Source: Microbulbifer sp. A4B17 (lineage in GTDB: Bacteria; Pseudomonadota; Gammaproteobacteria; Pseudomonadales; Cellvibrionaceae). From it: a stretch of DNA of 64,000 bases. Positions 43,311-52,693 of this stretch are shown here, piece by piece; position 1 is the first letter of the stretch; each line of letters opens with the position of its first letter. The stretch lies in the NCBI RefSeq assembly GCF_003076275.1, contig NZ_CP029064.1, positions 1,622,501-1,686,500 of the forward strand, read 5' to 3'. A model generated the notes under the pieces. That model saw nothing but the letters and a program-made list of their open reading frames with translations. It searched no databases and was not told where the DNA came from. The translations under genes and the position numbers were made by a program.

Positions 43311-44915
43311 TCAAGGGGCGGTGATTTCGATGAGTGTTGGAGTTTTGCGTTGAAGGGCTTCCGCTACCGCCGAGGCTAATTGCTGCGGTTTGTCGATGCG
43401 ACAACCTTCAGCGCCAAAAGATTTTGCCAGTGCGACAAAATCCGGCGTTCGAAGATTAACACCTTCTTGAGGCACCTCTGCGGCATCCATAAAGTCACGA
43501 ATCTCTCCGTATCCGCTGTTATTCCAAACCAGGATCGGCAGCGGCAACTGCTGTTCTACCGCAACGGCCAATTCGCCGAGGGTAAACATCAGGCCGCCAT
43601 CGCCTATCAAGGTAACCACATCCCGCTCGCTGGACAACCTGGCCCCAATAGCGGCGGGCAGGGCGAATCCCAGAGTGCCGTAGCCGGTGGTGCAGGTAAT
43701 ATGGCTGCGGGGCTGATATAGCGGCAGAGCGTGGTTGGTGTTATAGGCGAGTTGCGTGGAATCTGTAACCAGAATTCCCTCTTCGGGCAGAGCCTTGCGA
43801 AGGGCTTCAACCCAGGGGAATCGCGCCTCTGAACCTTCCCACCACTCTTTGCGGCAGTTAGCGATTAATTGTGAAACTTCTTCTTCAGCCAGTAGCTTTG
43901 AATTCCCATCGCGCCGAACCAAGGCATCGCTTATTTGTTGCAGGCTTTCAGCGGCATCTGCACAGATAGCCAGGTCCGGTTGGGCGTTACAAACCAGTTG
44001 GGCTGGGTCGATATCAATGCGGATAAGTTTGCCAGAAAATGCGTAATTGTCGCGCACCAGATTGCGATCGGTTTCCGAAAGCTCTGTGCCAACGGCCAGA
44101 ACCACATCGGCAGTTTCCACTCGCTCGCGCACGCAATCAAAACTGAGATTGGCGCCACCACACAGGGGATGTCTTTCATCGACAACGCCTTTGGCCGCCA
44201 GTGATAGGAAAACCGGAGCTGCAATTTTTTCTGATACTTGTGTAGCTGCTTTTCCAGCAGATTGCGCGCCACCACCAAGCAGAATTACAGGGCGTTCAGC
44301 AGCTTGTAGCCATTGGGCCGCAGTTGCGGTAGCTGCGGCATTGGCTGCAGGTACCATGGCCTTGGGAGCTGCGCGATAATCCTCCAGCTTGCCGGGCATC
44401 GGTGCTGGGAACAGGTCGATAGGGATTTCGATATGCACTGGGCCGGGGCGGCTGGATTGCAGCAGCTGGAATGCCCGCGCCATCACTTCAGGTAGTTGGT
44501 CTGCCTGGGTGAGGCTGTGCTGCCAGATACAGAAGCCGCGACTGGCGTCGCTCTGGCGGGGTAGCTCATGCAGGCGCCCACGCCCCATACCAAGGTCTTC
44601 CCGGCGATTGACGGCGGAAATAACCAGCATGGGAATTGAGTCTGAGTAGGCTTGCGCCATTGCAGTGGCTGCGTTGGTGAGCCCTGGCCCAGTGATCAGG
44701 AAGCAGACACCAGGCTTGCCGATGGCGCGGGCATAACCGTCTGCCATAAAGGCGGCGCCCTGTTCATGCCTTGGCGTGATATGCATCAATTCGCTACCGG
44801 GCAGGCCGCGATACAGTTCAATGGTATGTACGCCGGGGATCCCGAAAACTTTTTCTACCTGATATTCGCGCAGCAGGCGCATTAGCACCTGGGCGCATGT
44901 GGGCGCAGAGGACAT
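43311..44915 (-). CDS. aruI: ThDP-dependent decarboxylase, 5-guanidino-2-oxopentanoate decarboxylase-like
   Basis: About 534 residues (start at MSSAPTC; an outer ATG adds three residues). Acetolactate synthase fold: catalytic Glu in TPRHEQGAAFMADGYAR, thiamine diphosphate motif from GDGGLMFTLGELA to NNSGYGEI. The N-terminal VFGIPGVHTIELYRGLPGS and ISAVNRREDLGMGRGRLHELP segments follow the AruI pattern of Pseudomonas. AruI decarboxylates the keto acid made from arginine by transamination. The downstream aldehyde dehydrogenase fits the next step. No transaminase (aruH) gene is in the window, so the assignment to arginine is likely but not proved. Confidence 0.78.
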   Translation of the reverse strand: MSSAPTCAQVLMRLLREYQVEKVFGIPGVHTIELYRGLPGSELMHITPRHEQGAAFMADGYARAIGKPGVCFLITGPGLTNAATAMAQAYSDSIPMLVISAVNRREDLGMGRGRLHELPRQSDASRGFCIWQHSLTQADQLPEVMARAFQLLQSSRPGPVHIEIPIDLFPAPMPGKLEDYRAAPKAMVPAANAAATATAAQWLQAAERPVILLGGGAQSAGKAATQVSEKIAAPVFLSLAAKGVVDERHPLCGGANLSFDCVRERVETADVVLAVGTELSETDRNLVRDNYAFSGKLIRIDIDPAQLVCNAQPDLAICADAAESLQQISDALVRRDGNSKLLAEEEVSQLIANCRKEWWEGSEARFPWVEALRKALPEEGILVTDSTQLAYNTNHALPLYQPRSHITCTTGYGTLGFALPAAIGARLSSERDVVTLIGDGGLMFTLGELAVAVEQQLPLPILVWNNSGYGEIRDFMDAAEVPQEGVNLRTPDFVALAKSFGAEGCRIDKPQQLASAVAEALQRKTPTLIEITAP

Positions 44916-45183
44916 AAGCACCATTTTCCTTATTCGTGTAAAAACGCAGTGAGCCTAGCGGCCCGCTAAAAGCGGTGCAAGCGCCCGCAGAGTCTGCACC
45001 CTCGCAAGAAAAATCACAGGAAAATTGAGATTCGACCCGCATCGCGGCAGGAAACTTTGTACGCTTGATATAACTTTACCTGCCGACAGGTTTTGGGGAA
45101 TTTGACGCGGTGGCTGCCGCACCATAGCCTTCCGGCATTTCGCTGAATAAACTTTGAGCTAGAACAACCGAGGAAGTAGCACC

Positions 45184-45822
45184 ATGGAAATCGATCAATG
45201 GCGTCGGGAATACCAGATGGGTGGTTTAAGGCGCTCTGAACTGAAGCCGACCCCTCTGGAACAGTTCAGTAAGTGGCTGGCAGAAGCTGTTGAGGCGGAG
45301 TTAGTTGATGCCAGCGCCATGTGTCTCGCCACGACTAACGCGGACGGGCACCCCTCGCAGCGGATCGTTTTGCTTAAAGGCTTCGATGAGAAGGGATTCG
45401 TTTTCTATACCAACTTACAGAGTGACAAGGCCCGAGATATGGCCGTTAACCCTCAAGTGTCCTTGTTGTTTCCCTGGTGCCGTCTTGAGCGGCAGGTGAT
45501 TGTTTACGGGAAAGTGGAGTCAGTTTCCCGCGAGCAGGCTGAGGCTTATTTCCAGTCACGCCCCCTGGACAGCCAGTTGGCCGCATGGGCCTCGCACCAG
45601 AGCCGGCCGCTTTCGTCCAGAGAGGAACTGGAGCAGCAGTTTGATAAAGAGAAGGCTCGCTTTGCCGGTAAAACAATTCCGTTGCCAGAATTTTGGGGCG
45701 GCTACTGTGTGGTGCCCAATGCTGTTGAGTTTTGGCAGGGAGGTGAAAATAGATTGCACGATCGTTTTATTTATCGACGTAAAGAAAATGAAAGCTGGAA
45801 TATAGAGCGTCGCGCCCCCTAA
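45184..45822 (+). CDS. pdxH: pyridoxine/pyridoxamine 5'-phosphate oxidase
   Basis: 212 residues, the usual length. Opens MEIDQWRREYQMGGLRRSEL; FMN-binding region SQRIVLLKGFDEKGFVFYTNLQSDKA; then GKVESVSREQAEAYFQSRPLDSQLAAWAS and the C-terminal EFWQGGENRLHDRFIYRR. It oxidises pyridoxine or pyridoxamine phosphate to PLP. It is single, divergent from the decarboxylase gene. PLP is the cofactor of Kbl encoded nearby, though they are not co-transcribed. Confidence 0.95.
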   Translation: MEIDQWRREYQMGGLRRSELKPTPLEQFSKWLAEAVEAELVDASAMCLATTNADGHPSQRIVLLKGFDEKGFVFYTNLQSDKARDMAVNPQVSLLFPWCRLERQVIVYGKVESVSREQAEAYFQSRPLDSQLAAWASHQSRPLSSREELEQQFDKEKARFAGKTIPLPEFWGGYCVVPNAVEFWQGGENRLHDRFIYRRKENESWNIERRAP

Positions 45823-45841
45823 TTTTTATATTTATCTTTTC

Positions 45842-45863
45842 GTGGCCCAGCCCTTTGGGCCAC
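45842..45863 (+). terminator. hairpin terminator after pdxH
   Basis: Eight-base perfect stem GTGGCCCA / TGGGCCAC with a six-base loop, 19 bases past the pdxH stop. No clear T-tract. Confidence 0.5.
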
Positions 45864-46058
45864 AACTAACCGCTTAATCACGCTTCACTTTGTGAGTACC
45901 CATCCCCTGATATTGTTTTATAGCGGTGTCTTATCTGGCAATTTGTGGTCAAGGCCGCTTAGAATAATGCGCCATAAATATAGCTAAAACTATTGTCTTA
46001 AAAATTCTATAGATTCGATCGTTTTTGCAATTCGAATCCAAGGGTAGGTAGGGGAAAT

Positions 46059-47750
46059 ATGGCCATTATTGGTATCGACTTGGGAACCACTAATAGTGCT
46101 TGCGGGGTACTGACTGATGACGGGGTAAAACTAATTCCCAATCGTTTGGGTGAAATTTTGACCCCGTCAGTTGTGGGGCTTGATGATTCTGGCACTCTGC
46201 TAGTCGGCAAAACGGCTAAAGAACGTCTTATTAACCACAGTAGTACCACTGTGGCTGCGTTTAAGCGCTTGATGGGCACTGACCACAAAGTTTCCCTGGG
46301 GAAACAGAAATTTAGTGCAACAGAACTCTCCTCGTTAATTTTACGTGCGCTCAAAGAAGATGCTGAAACCTTTCTTGGTGAAGAGGTAACCGAGGCGGTA
46401 ATCAGTGTCCCAGCTTATTTTAATGATAATCAGCGCCATGCCACCAAGTTGGCAGGAGAGCTTGCGGGATTAAAAGTAGAGCGGCTTATTAACGAGCCAA
46501 CTTCGGCTGCCATTGCTTACGGCTTACACGATAAGCGCGAAGGAAACTTCCTTATTTTAGATCTTGGGGGTGGCACCTTCGATGTTTCCATCCTGGAATT
46601 TTTCGATGGCATTATGGAAGTTCATGCCAGTGCCGGAGACAACTTCCTCGGTGGAGAAGATTTCGTTGAGGCAATGATCGATGATGTCCTGGCTGAGTTT
46701 GATATTAAGAAAGAGGCCTTAAGCCCTCGCGATTTGCAAAACTTATATATGCAAATGGAAAGCGCCAAGCGCCGAGTTAGCCAGCAGCCTGAGCAAAAAC
46801 TTGAATTACAACTTGATGGGCGCTCCTTGCAATTTCAGGTGACCCCAGAGTGGTTTGAAAAACTCAGCACCCCCCTGTTGTTAAGAGCGAAACGGCCAAT
46901 TGAGCGGGCAATGCGCGATGCAGATTTGCCACCACAGAAAATTGATGAGGTGGTATTGGTTGGCGGTTCGACGCGCATGGCCCAATTTCGTTCAATGGTT
47001 GGGCGAATGTTTGGCCGCCTGCCAGCCTGTCATTTGGACCCGGACACTGTCGTTGCGATGGGGGCGGCTATTCAGGCTGGCTTAAAAGAAAAGAACTCGG
47101 CACTGGATGATATTGTCCTGACTGATGTATGTCCTTACACCCTGGGAACTGGGGTTATCAATGAAGATAATCCGCAGCTCGGTGCTTACTTTATGCCTAT
47201 TATCGAGCGCAATACCGTTGTACCAGTCAGTGTTGTAAGGCGGGTTTGGACTGCTCGGGATGATCAAACCCAACTTTGTGTAGACGTATACCAGGGAGAG
47301 AATCGCCTGGTATCTAAAAATGTTTACCTGGGTGAGATGACCGTTCCCGTACCGAAAAAGCCGAAGGGGGAAGAAGCGGCAGATGTTCGCTATACCTACG
47401 ATATGAATGGACTTTTGGAAGTGGATGTGACCGTTGTCTCCACGGATAAAACTTTCAACAAGTTAATTGAGTTTACACCGGGGGCTCTCTCCGATGTACA
47501 AAAGGCTGAAGCCCTGCAAAAACTGGCAAAACTAAAATTCCATCCCCGTGAAGATGAGAAAAACCAGGCAATCATTGCTCGTGGTGAGCGCTTGTATGAA
47601 TCTAGTCTTGGCGAGCAGCGTGAGTATATTGCCAAATTACTGTCATCCTTTGATAGCGTCCTAGAAAGGCAAAATCCTACAGAAATTATTAAGGCTCGAA
47701 CTGAGGTTAGTGAAATTCTGGATCGCTTGGATGGTGAGGATTGGATTTGA
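46059..47750 (+). CDS. hscC: HscC-type Hsp70 chaperone
   Basis: 563 residues, close to E. coli HscC and shorter than DnaK. Nucleotide-binding domain motifs: GIDLGTTNSACGV, LILDLGGGTFDVSIL and VVLVGGSTRMAQF. The substrate-binding domain follows from about 370, with a short lid. LIPNRLGEILTPSVV and ELSSLILRALKEDAETFL are HscC-like rather than DnaK-like. It has no dnaJ/grpE beside it; instead the next gene overlaps its stop and encodes a J-like membrane protein, the expected private co-chaperone. Confidence 0.9.
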   Translation: MAIIGIDLGTTNSACGVLTDDGVKLIPNRLGEILTPSVVGLDDSGTLLVGKTAKERLINHSSTTVAAFKRLMGTDHKVSLGKQKFSATELSSLILRALKEDAETFLGEEVTEAVISVPAYFNDNQRHATKLAGELAGLKVERLINEPTSAAIAYGLHDKREGNFLILDLGGGTFDVSILEFFDGIMEVHASAGDNFLGGEDFVEAMIDDVLAEFDIKKEALSPRDLQNLYMQMESAKRRVSQQPEQKLELQLDGRSLQFQVTPEWFEKLSTPLLLRAKRPIERAMRDADLPPQKIDEVVLVGGSTRMAQFRSMVGRMFGRLPACHLDPDTVVAMGAAIQAGLKEKNSALDDIVLTDVCPYTLGTGVINEDNPQLGAYFMPIIERNTVVPVSVVRRVWTARDDQTQLCVDVYQGENRLVSKNVYLGEMTVPVPKKPKGEEAADVRYTYDMNGLLEVDVTVVSTDKTFNKLIEFTPGALSDVQKAEALQKLAKLKFHPREDEKNQAIIARGERLYESSLGEQREYIAKLLSSFDSVLERQNPTEIIKARTEVSEILDRLDGEDWI

Positions 47751-49081
47751 TGAATCCCTGGGCCATTCTTGAAATTAACCCCATCACTGATGCTCGGGTG
47801 ATTAAGCGCGCTTATGCAAAAAAACTAAAGCAAACACGCCCAGATGAAAAGCCGGAAGAATTCCAGGCACTTCATACAGCTTATAAGCAAGCATTGAAAC
47901 TGGCTGAGCAATTGCAAGAGGAGACTGCCGGGCATGCGGAAGCCTCCTTGGAAACTCCTTCACTAGGGCAGGCAGGAAATACAAGCCATGAGAAGGTTAA
48001 AAGTGAAAGGGTAGCTGTATTAGAAGGGGCGGAGGAAGTTGAAGTGCGGCCTTCTGCTGATGGAATATCAACTCCGCCAGTAGCTGAAGAACTCTCAGTG
48101 AAACAAGATAGCGCCTCTGAACCCTTGGAGCAGAGCGAAAGAGTTTCCCCTGATACGCAGCAAAGTGAATCTCATGAGACGCAAGACCCGGATAGAGATT
48201 TGCGTATCAAAGAATTTCGGCGGGTACTTAAGCAAGTTGATGAGATGCTCAATAATCATTTGGAAATGAGCTTGGAGAAAAGTTGGGACTTTCTTACCAA
48301 GAGCCCCTATATGCTGGACGAGGAGTACAATTGGAACTTAGGTCTTTCTGTATTTGAACGCTTTGCCCAATTTAATCAAAGTGCTGTAGAGGGGGGGAAA
48401 TCTGCAAGATTTCGCCCACAAGTAACGCCGAATATCCTGCAGTACTGTGATCAGCTGTTCGATTGGCGAGGTAATGCGTCTTACCTCTACCAAGCGCTTG
48501 ACGAGAAGTTGTGCAATAGCATATTTAATAGCTTGGAAACCCATGAGTCCCGTATTGATCCTTTGCAAGGGCTTCGTGGCGGGGGCAAGGTAGAGGCACA
48601 AAGTGAGACTGAATTTGAAGAGCGTTATGAAAAGTACTTTTTTGGTGATTTTGTACCTAGAAGTGTTGCACTCTTTTTAGACTTGGTTATGACTTATATG
48701 GCCGTTGGCTCTCTTGCTACTGCGGCAATGATGAAGCTCTTTGACTTTCCGGAAGCTGTAGCAGCCGCAAAAGTTATGCCTTTTTGTTTTGGAGCCTACC
48801 TGGTGTTTGCTTGGCTGTTTGAGTGTTCCAAACTTCAGGCAACACCAGGCAAGTATATAATGGGCTATAGGGTAACCAGTCAAAAATTCGAGCGGATAGG
48901 ATATTTACGAGGCCTTTGGAGAACTGTAAGCTTTGCCTTCACTAGTGCATTTGGGCTTATTGCATGGATTATCAATTTCTTCCTGGTCGGCAAATTATTG
49001 CATGATCGGTTAAGTCGCACTTATGTCATTAATATGCGTAAGACCCATGAAGAGCATTTGCGCCGTTTGAGGAAAGCTTAG
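47750..49081 (+). CDS. membrane-bound divergent J-domain protein with C-terminal RDD domain
   Basis: 443 residues from ATG 47750, overlapping the hscC stop by one base (TGATG). The N-terminus is a J-like domain, NPWAILEINPITDARVIKRAYAK then KQTRPDEKPEEFQALHTAY, in which the usual HPD motif is RPD. A long acidic, disordered linker follows (about 60-150), then a helical middle. The C-terminal ~140 residues are an RDD domain with three to four membrane helices (PRSVALFLDLVMTYMAVG, TPGKYIMGYRV). It likely recruits HscC to the inner membrane, as DjlB/DjlC are thought to do in E. coli. The J-RDD fusion is unusual. Confidence 0.78.
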   Translation: MNPWAILEINPITDARVIKRAYAKKLKQTRPDEKPEEFQALHTAYKQALKLAEQLQEETAGHAEASLETPSLGQAGNTSHEKVKSERVAVLEGAEEVEVRPSADGISTPPVAEELSVKQDSASEPLEQSERVSPDTQQSESHETQDPDRDLRIKEFRRVLKQVDEMLNNHLEMSLEKSWDFLTKSPYMLDEEYNWNLGLSVFERFAQFNQSAVEGGKSARFRPQVTPNILQYCDQLFDWRGNASYLYQALDEKLCNSIFNSLETHESRIDPLQGLRGGGKVEAQSETEFEERYEKYFFGDFVPRSVALFLDLVMTYMAVGSLATAAMMKLFDFPEAVAAAKVMPFCFGAYLVFAWLFECSKLQATPGKYIMGYRVTSQKFERIGYLRGLWRTVSFAFTSAFGLIAWIINFFLVGKLLHDRLSRTYVINMRKTHEEHLRRLRKA

Positions 49082-49146
49082 CTTTAGGGCGGGGATACGC
49101 TCCCGCTCTTCCCTTATTAACTAGTCATACAGATAAAATATTAGGT

Positions 49147-49462
49147 TGAAGCAGACCTCTTGCAGGGGTTTCGTGGTGGGAGTGAAGTAGCAAAGGTTAA
49201 TAACGAAGATATAAATGATAGCTATGAACAGTACTATTTTGGCCGGTTGTTGGTTAGAGGGTAGCTATTTTACTGGATTTGTTCCTACTTAATGTAGTTG
49301 TTGGTTTTCCGACATCGACTGTTCTAGTGAAGGCCTCTGAGAAACTAGGGAGTATTGCAACCTTAGAGGCTGCTGAAATTTGCGTTTTGGAATATTTATT
49401 CTTTGTCTGGATATTAGGCGGCTCTCGATTTCCGGCTACTCCGGGGAAATACTTGATGGGCT
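49147..49462 (+). pseudogene. decayed partial duplicate of the J/RDD gene
   Basis: Plus-strand translation in mixed frames matches the 3' part of the preceding gene: DLLQGFRGGSEVA against its DPLQGLRGGGKVE, YEQYYFGRLLVRG against YEKYFFGDFVPRS, and SRFPATPGKYLMG against SKLQATPGKYIMG, ending in stop. A stop and a frame change lie in between. It is a tandem-duplication remnant covering about the last third of the gene. Confidence 0.72.
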
Positions 49463-49652
49463 AAGGCCAATCGTCAATTTGGGCGTATTTGTTACTTCTT
49501 CTCTTTTAATAGCTTTGCAGTAGGTAAAAGCTGTAAAATTTCCTTAAATATTTATGGTGGTACTAAGGATGTTTTGGCTAGCCATCTAACTGAAACATAT
49601 CGAATAACTGGCTAGCCAAGATGAGTTAGAACCTGAGGATTTTTTTGGGTGT
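49463..49652. other. spacer with a repeated palindrome
   Basis: TGGCTAGCCA, itself a palindrome, occurs at 49575-49584 and again at 49609-49618; together they can form a hairpin with a 24-base loop, perhaps a terminator between the two converging units. Confidence 0.45.
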
Positions 49653-49983
49653 TTAATTGTTGTTTACGTTGAAATATCCAAAGGTCGGGTAAATGCCATC
49701 TTCATTGCATGAATCTAGAACATAAAAACTAGCTTTTTTTCCGGCAAAAAATGCCGCGGTTAATAAGCTTAGAGTTTCTTGGCCGTTGTCGGCATCTTTG
49801 CTCCAGCGTATCGAGTTGCTGCTGCAGCTATCTGGGTCAACTGTTTGATCCAGATAGACGTAGCAGGCTGCATTATTCATGTGGCAGCCTGCCTTGTTAA
49901 TGGTGGCATCGTCAGACATGCCCGCAGAAAAACACCTTTTTATAAGGTCATTACAATTAATGCAATCAGAAATTTGAATTTCA
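49653..49983 (-). pseudogene. small secreted two-cysteine protein, frameshifted in its signal peptide
   Basis: The mature part (49653-49919) reads ACYVYLDQTVDPDSCSS, then TLSLLTAAFFAGKKASFYVLDSC and a C-terminal strand. It is a relative of the two genes at 52.05-53.04 kb. A good ribosome site (GGAG) precedes ATG 49983, which opens a signal peptide (MKFKFLIALIVMTL), but this frame stops at once and the mature part is in another frame. The break is at TTATAAAAAGG, near a run of five A. Either a true mutation or a sequencing error in the run. Confidence 0.55.
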
Positions 49984-50709
49984 TAGGAGTCTCCGGCTTA
50001 TAGTGTTGTTGTCATTAATTCTAAAAGGTTTTGAAAATTTATCAAATGGTAAATTATTAATCTATATGTTTTCTGTTTCATGCCTGGTTGCTATTTATGT
50101 CATGGTTTTTGACTGAAACATCAAGCTGCACTTGGTGTGCAAGTGCCATTTATGGGTGTTGTGAGACGCTCGTCTCAGTGCGGCGCTGAAGTAAAAGTGG
50201 TCTTGGGTAGGTGCCTAATTTGAGGTTGATAGAATAAGTATGTACGGATCATAATGATGAGATTCTTTTTAGTGTCTGGGGGCTGCTTGAGTTAGTGTGT
50301 GCTAATCCCAAGTTAATTTCTAGCAGGTTTATTTTTTAAAAATTCCTGAAGCTAAAAGTAGAATTTTATGTTGTGTGAGATGTTTTCATTTGATGCTTCT
50401 TGTAATTGATAGATGGAACATTTGTTCATGCTTTATCTGTTGAAGAAGTGAGGTTTTAAATTTCTAAGTCAGGACATCTTTTAATGTCTACAAAATAGAG
50501 GTATGGGTCGGGTTTTTTGTAGTGTGACGACAGATTTACTTTGTAATGATTTGCGGTAGCTTTTTGTTTTGTCGTACTATTTCGGGGTGGTCTCTTTCAG
50601 GGTGGTATTGACCTGTTAGAGTTGACTAAAGATTTCTGTCGTTCTCATGGGTGAGTTTCACTTTGCCGAAATGAGAATAAATTTTGTACGGTTTGGGATA
50701 GGGAAGTTT
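49984..50709. other. AT-rich intergenic region of about 700 bp
   Basis: Divergent promoter region between the small secreted protein and the exported TIM-barrel-like protein. Very AT-rich; no ORF, RNA or repeat could be supported. Confidence 0.45.
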
Positions 50710-51726
50710 ATGTGGAAGAATATTAAGAAGCTACCTCTTGTTGGGTGCCTGTTGTTTGCTTTGCCAGGTGGCGTATTGGCTCAAGAGGAGATGACGGAGG
50801 CGGCCGACTTGAAAGAGCCTGAGATACTTATATTGCATGGAGAGGTTGCTACTCCAATAATTATTCCGCCGGGAAACGTTGTGCCTGATCATATAGAGGC
50901 ATTTGGTTTTTATCACTCGGGTAAGCACGTCGATTATATTTCGGAGGTTGCTCCTTTTTCGACTTTTATTAATCTGCATTGGAGTAATGTGGATGAGAAG
51001 TTGGCAGAGGCTAAAAGGCATGGGGTAAAAGTTTGGGTAGAGCTGGCGCCTATATTTTTCGATTCACAGTCGGGCTTCCGTAAGAGAGAGGATTATCTTG
51101 AGCAGTGGGAAGTTGCCAAAGAAAAACTAAAACCTTATGAAGATATTATCTATGCGTTAGATCCTCTAGATGAGCCATATAATAGATCAGAAATGGATCT
51201 GGATCAGGTTAAAGAGTATCTAGATGAAATTGGTCTTATTTTTATACAAGATTTTCCAAAGGCAAAAAGGGCTATAACTTTTACAGAAAATACCGTTGAG
51301 AAAATATTTGGTTATGGCAACCTTTTTGGTTATAGCGAACATGTACCTCTTAATTATAATTTATTCGGGGTTGATAAATATAAAGGTGTTAACTTTCAGG
51401 GGGGAATGACTGATCTTTTGAGAGAAAATGTAGATAATGTAAGGGAGCATACAGGCGCTTTGCAAGATGTTAAGTATTACATAATTCCCCGTGCATTTAT
51501 GACCGACAACACAACTTATGGCTATCTTACGGAAGAGCAATTGATAACAAGAGCTCAGCAAGCTTATGATCATGCTGTGAGGAAGGAGGATGTGATCGCC
51601 ATTTATCCTTTTGCCTGGCCTGAGGTGTATGCAAGTAAAGGGACTCTTTATGGGCCGCGCTATGTTCCTGAAGTAGAAGAGCAGTACAGAAAAATTGGTA
51701 AGGCGATTAAGTTGTTTCGAGATTAA
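50710..51726 (+). CDS. exported protein, possible TIM-barrel hydrolase, unknown family
   Basis: 338 residues from ATG 50710 (MWKNIKKLPLVGCLLFAL, signal peptide to about VLA-QEE), preceded by GGGAAG; the upstream ATG at 50647 would bury the signal peptide. The body alternates strands and helices: AFGFYHSGKHVDYISEV, FINLHWSNVDEKLAEAKRHG, VKVWVELAPIFF, IIYALDPLDEPY and VIAIYPFAWPEVYAS. The DEP after a strand and the spacing resemble glycoside hydrolase-like (beta/alpha)8 barrels, but no family can be named. AT-rich, alone, and closed by a strong terminator. Confidence 0.6.
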   Translation: MWKNIKKLPLVGCLLFALPGGVLAQEEMTEAADLKEPEILILHGEVATPIIIPPGNVVPDHIEAFGFYHSGKHVDYISEVAPFSTFINLHWSNVDEKLAEAKRHGVKVWVELAPIFFDSQSGFRKREDYLEQWEVAKEKLKPYEDIIYALDPLDEPYNRSEMDLDQVKEYLDEIGLIFIQDFPKAKRAITFTENTVEKIFGYGNLFGYSEHVPLNYNLFGVDKYKGVNFQGGMTDLLRENVDNVREHTGALQDVKYYIIPRAFMTDNTTYGYLTEEQLITRAQQAYDHAVRKEDVIAIYPFAWPEVYASKGTLYGPRYVPEVEEQYRKIGKAIKLFRD

Positions 51727-51735
51727 TTGATAAAT

Positions 51736-51780
51736 ACTCTATACAAGCTTTGTTGTTTTAAGTTTGTATAGAGTGTTTTT
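51736..51780 (+). terminator. strong rho-independent terminator
   Basis: A 15-base stem with a single G-T pair (51736-51750 / 51760-51774, arms beginning ACTCTATACAA) and a nine-base loop, followed by a T run from 51776. It lies ten bases after the stop of the exported protein gene. Confidence 0.85.
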
Positions 51781-52053
51781 TACATTTGTTATCTGATTAT
51801 AATGGTTTCTTAGTGGTTTGTGTTGTCAAAGTTGAAGCGGTTTTCGTATCGTAATGCTTTATTTAAAACGCTAGTTTTGCGTGGGCGGATTTGGTTGTGT
51901 TTCACTTATTCCTCAATGCCGCCCAAAATATTTTTTAAATTTTTCTTTAAGGTTTGAACATTATTGAGGCTCTAATTGGGAGGTTTAAATTTTAATAATT
52001 TTAAGCTGCTTAACTAGTCGTTTTGGCTGAAAGTTCTAGTTGGTGAAACATGG
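51781..52053. other. AT-rich spacer between convergent genes
   Basis: About 270 bp with no supported gene. It joins the terminator of the rightward exported-protein gene to the 3' end of the leftward small secreted gene. Confidence 0.4.
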
Positions 52054-52401
52054 CTACTCTTCGGTTAGTATTTGTATAGAGATTAGCTTGGCACGAGAGC
52101 CGGAGCAGTTATCGTCTACATACACCTTCACGGGCTTTTGAGCCATTTGTGCAGCTAGGGCAATGGATAACATCTGGTCCATCATATTGCTACTCATGCT
52201 AGCAAAAACACCTTGGGGCCATTCGCAGCCTGGGTCTGTGCCATTATATGTGATCTGCCTGTCAAAATTGATTACAAAGCCATTATCTTCCCAGCCGGTT
52301 TCAATCCATTGAATATAGAGCTTGTTATCTGACTCTGACTGTACACCAGCCTGTGCAAAGGCAGATAACAGGCATGCAAATAAAGTTATCATTGTTTTCA
52401 T
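52054..52401 (-). CDS. small secreted two-cysteine protein, unknown family (copy 2)
   Basis: 115 residues. Signal peptide MKTMITLFACLLSAFAQA, cleavage before GVQSESDNK. Mature domain of about 97 residues with two cysteines likely to pair (DPGCEW and DDNCSGS) and segments YIQWIETGW, FDRQITYNGTDP, LSIALAAQMAQKPVKVYVDD and LISIQIL. It is clearly a paralogue of the next gene and more distantly of the frameshifted copy at 49.65 kb. It resembles no family known to me. Probably periplasmic or secreted. Confidence 0.72.
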   Translation of the reverse strand: MKTMITLFACLLSAFAQAGVQSESDNKLYIQWIETGWEDNGFVINFDRQITYNGTDPGCEWPQGVFASMSSNMMDQMLSIALAAQMAQKPVKVYVDDNCSGSRAKLISIQILTEE

Positions 52402-52693
52402 GTACAGAATTCCTTGATTGAGTTTGGTGTTGATTTATGAAGTGTACCTTTGGCGCTTAGTTTTTTAAAGCTTTTAAGAGTAAAAGCTTATTTCGATAGA
52501 TGTCCCTTGGGAGCGTATGCTCAATTCTTGTGCTGGTCGCGCTTGAGTATAGAGCGTGATGGGTTCAGATATGAAAGATAAATTTGGTCCAGATTTAGTT
52601 AGCCTTTCTGAATTAAAGGAAGGCACTTAAAAGGCAATTTTTATTCAAGTGCTATCCAAAAGTATGAGAAATTTTTAACAAGTTAGACTGATA
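52402..52693. other. spacer between the two small secreted paralogues
   Basis: About 290 bp, AT-rich. It should hold the promoter of copy 2. No RNA gene or ORF identified. Confidence 0.4.

Noticed and set aside
46021..46045. Possible tRNA T-arm (TTCGAATCC) before hscC
   Set aside because: No acceptor, D or anticodon stem can be formed around it; no tRNA was recognised anywhere in the window.
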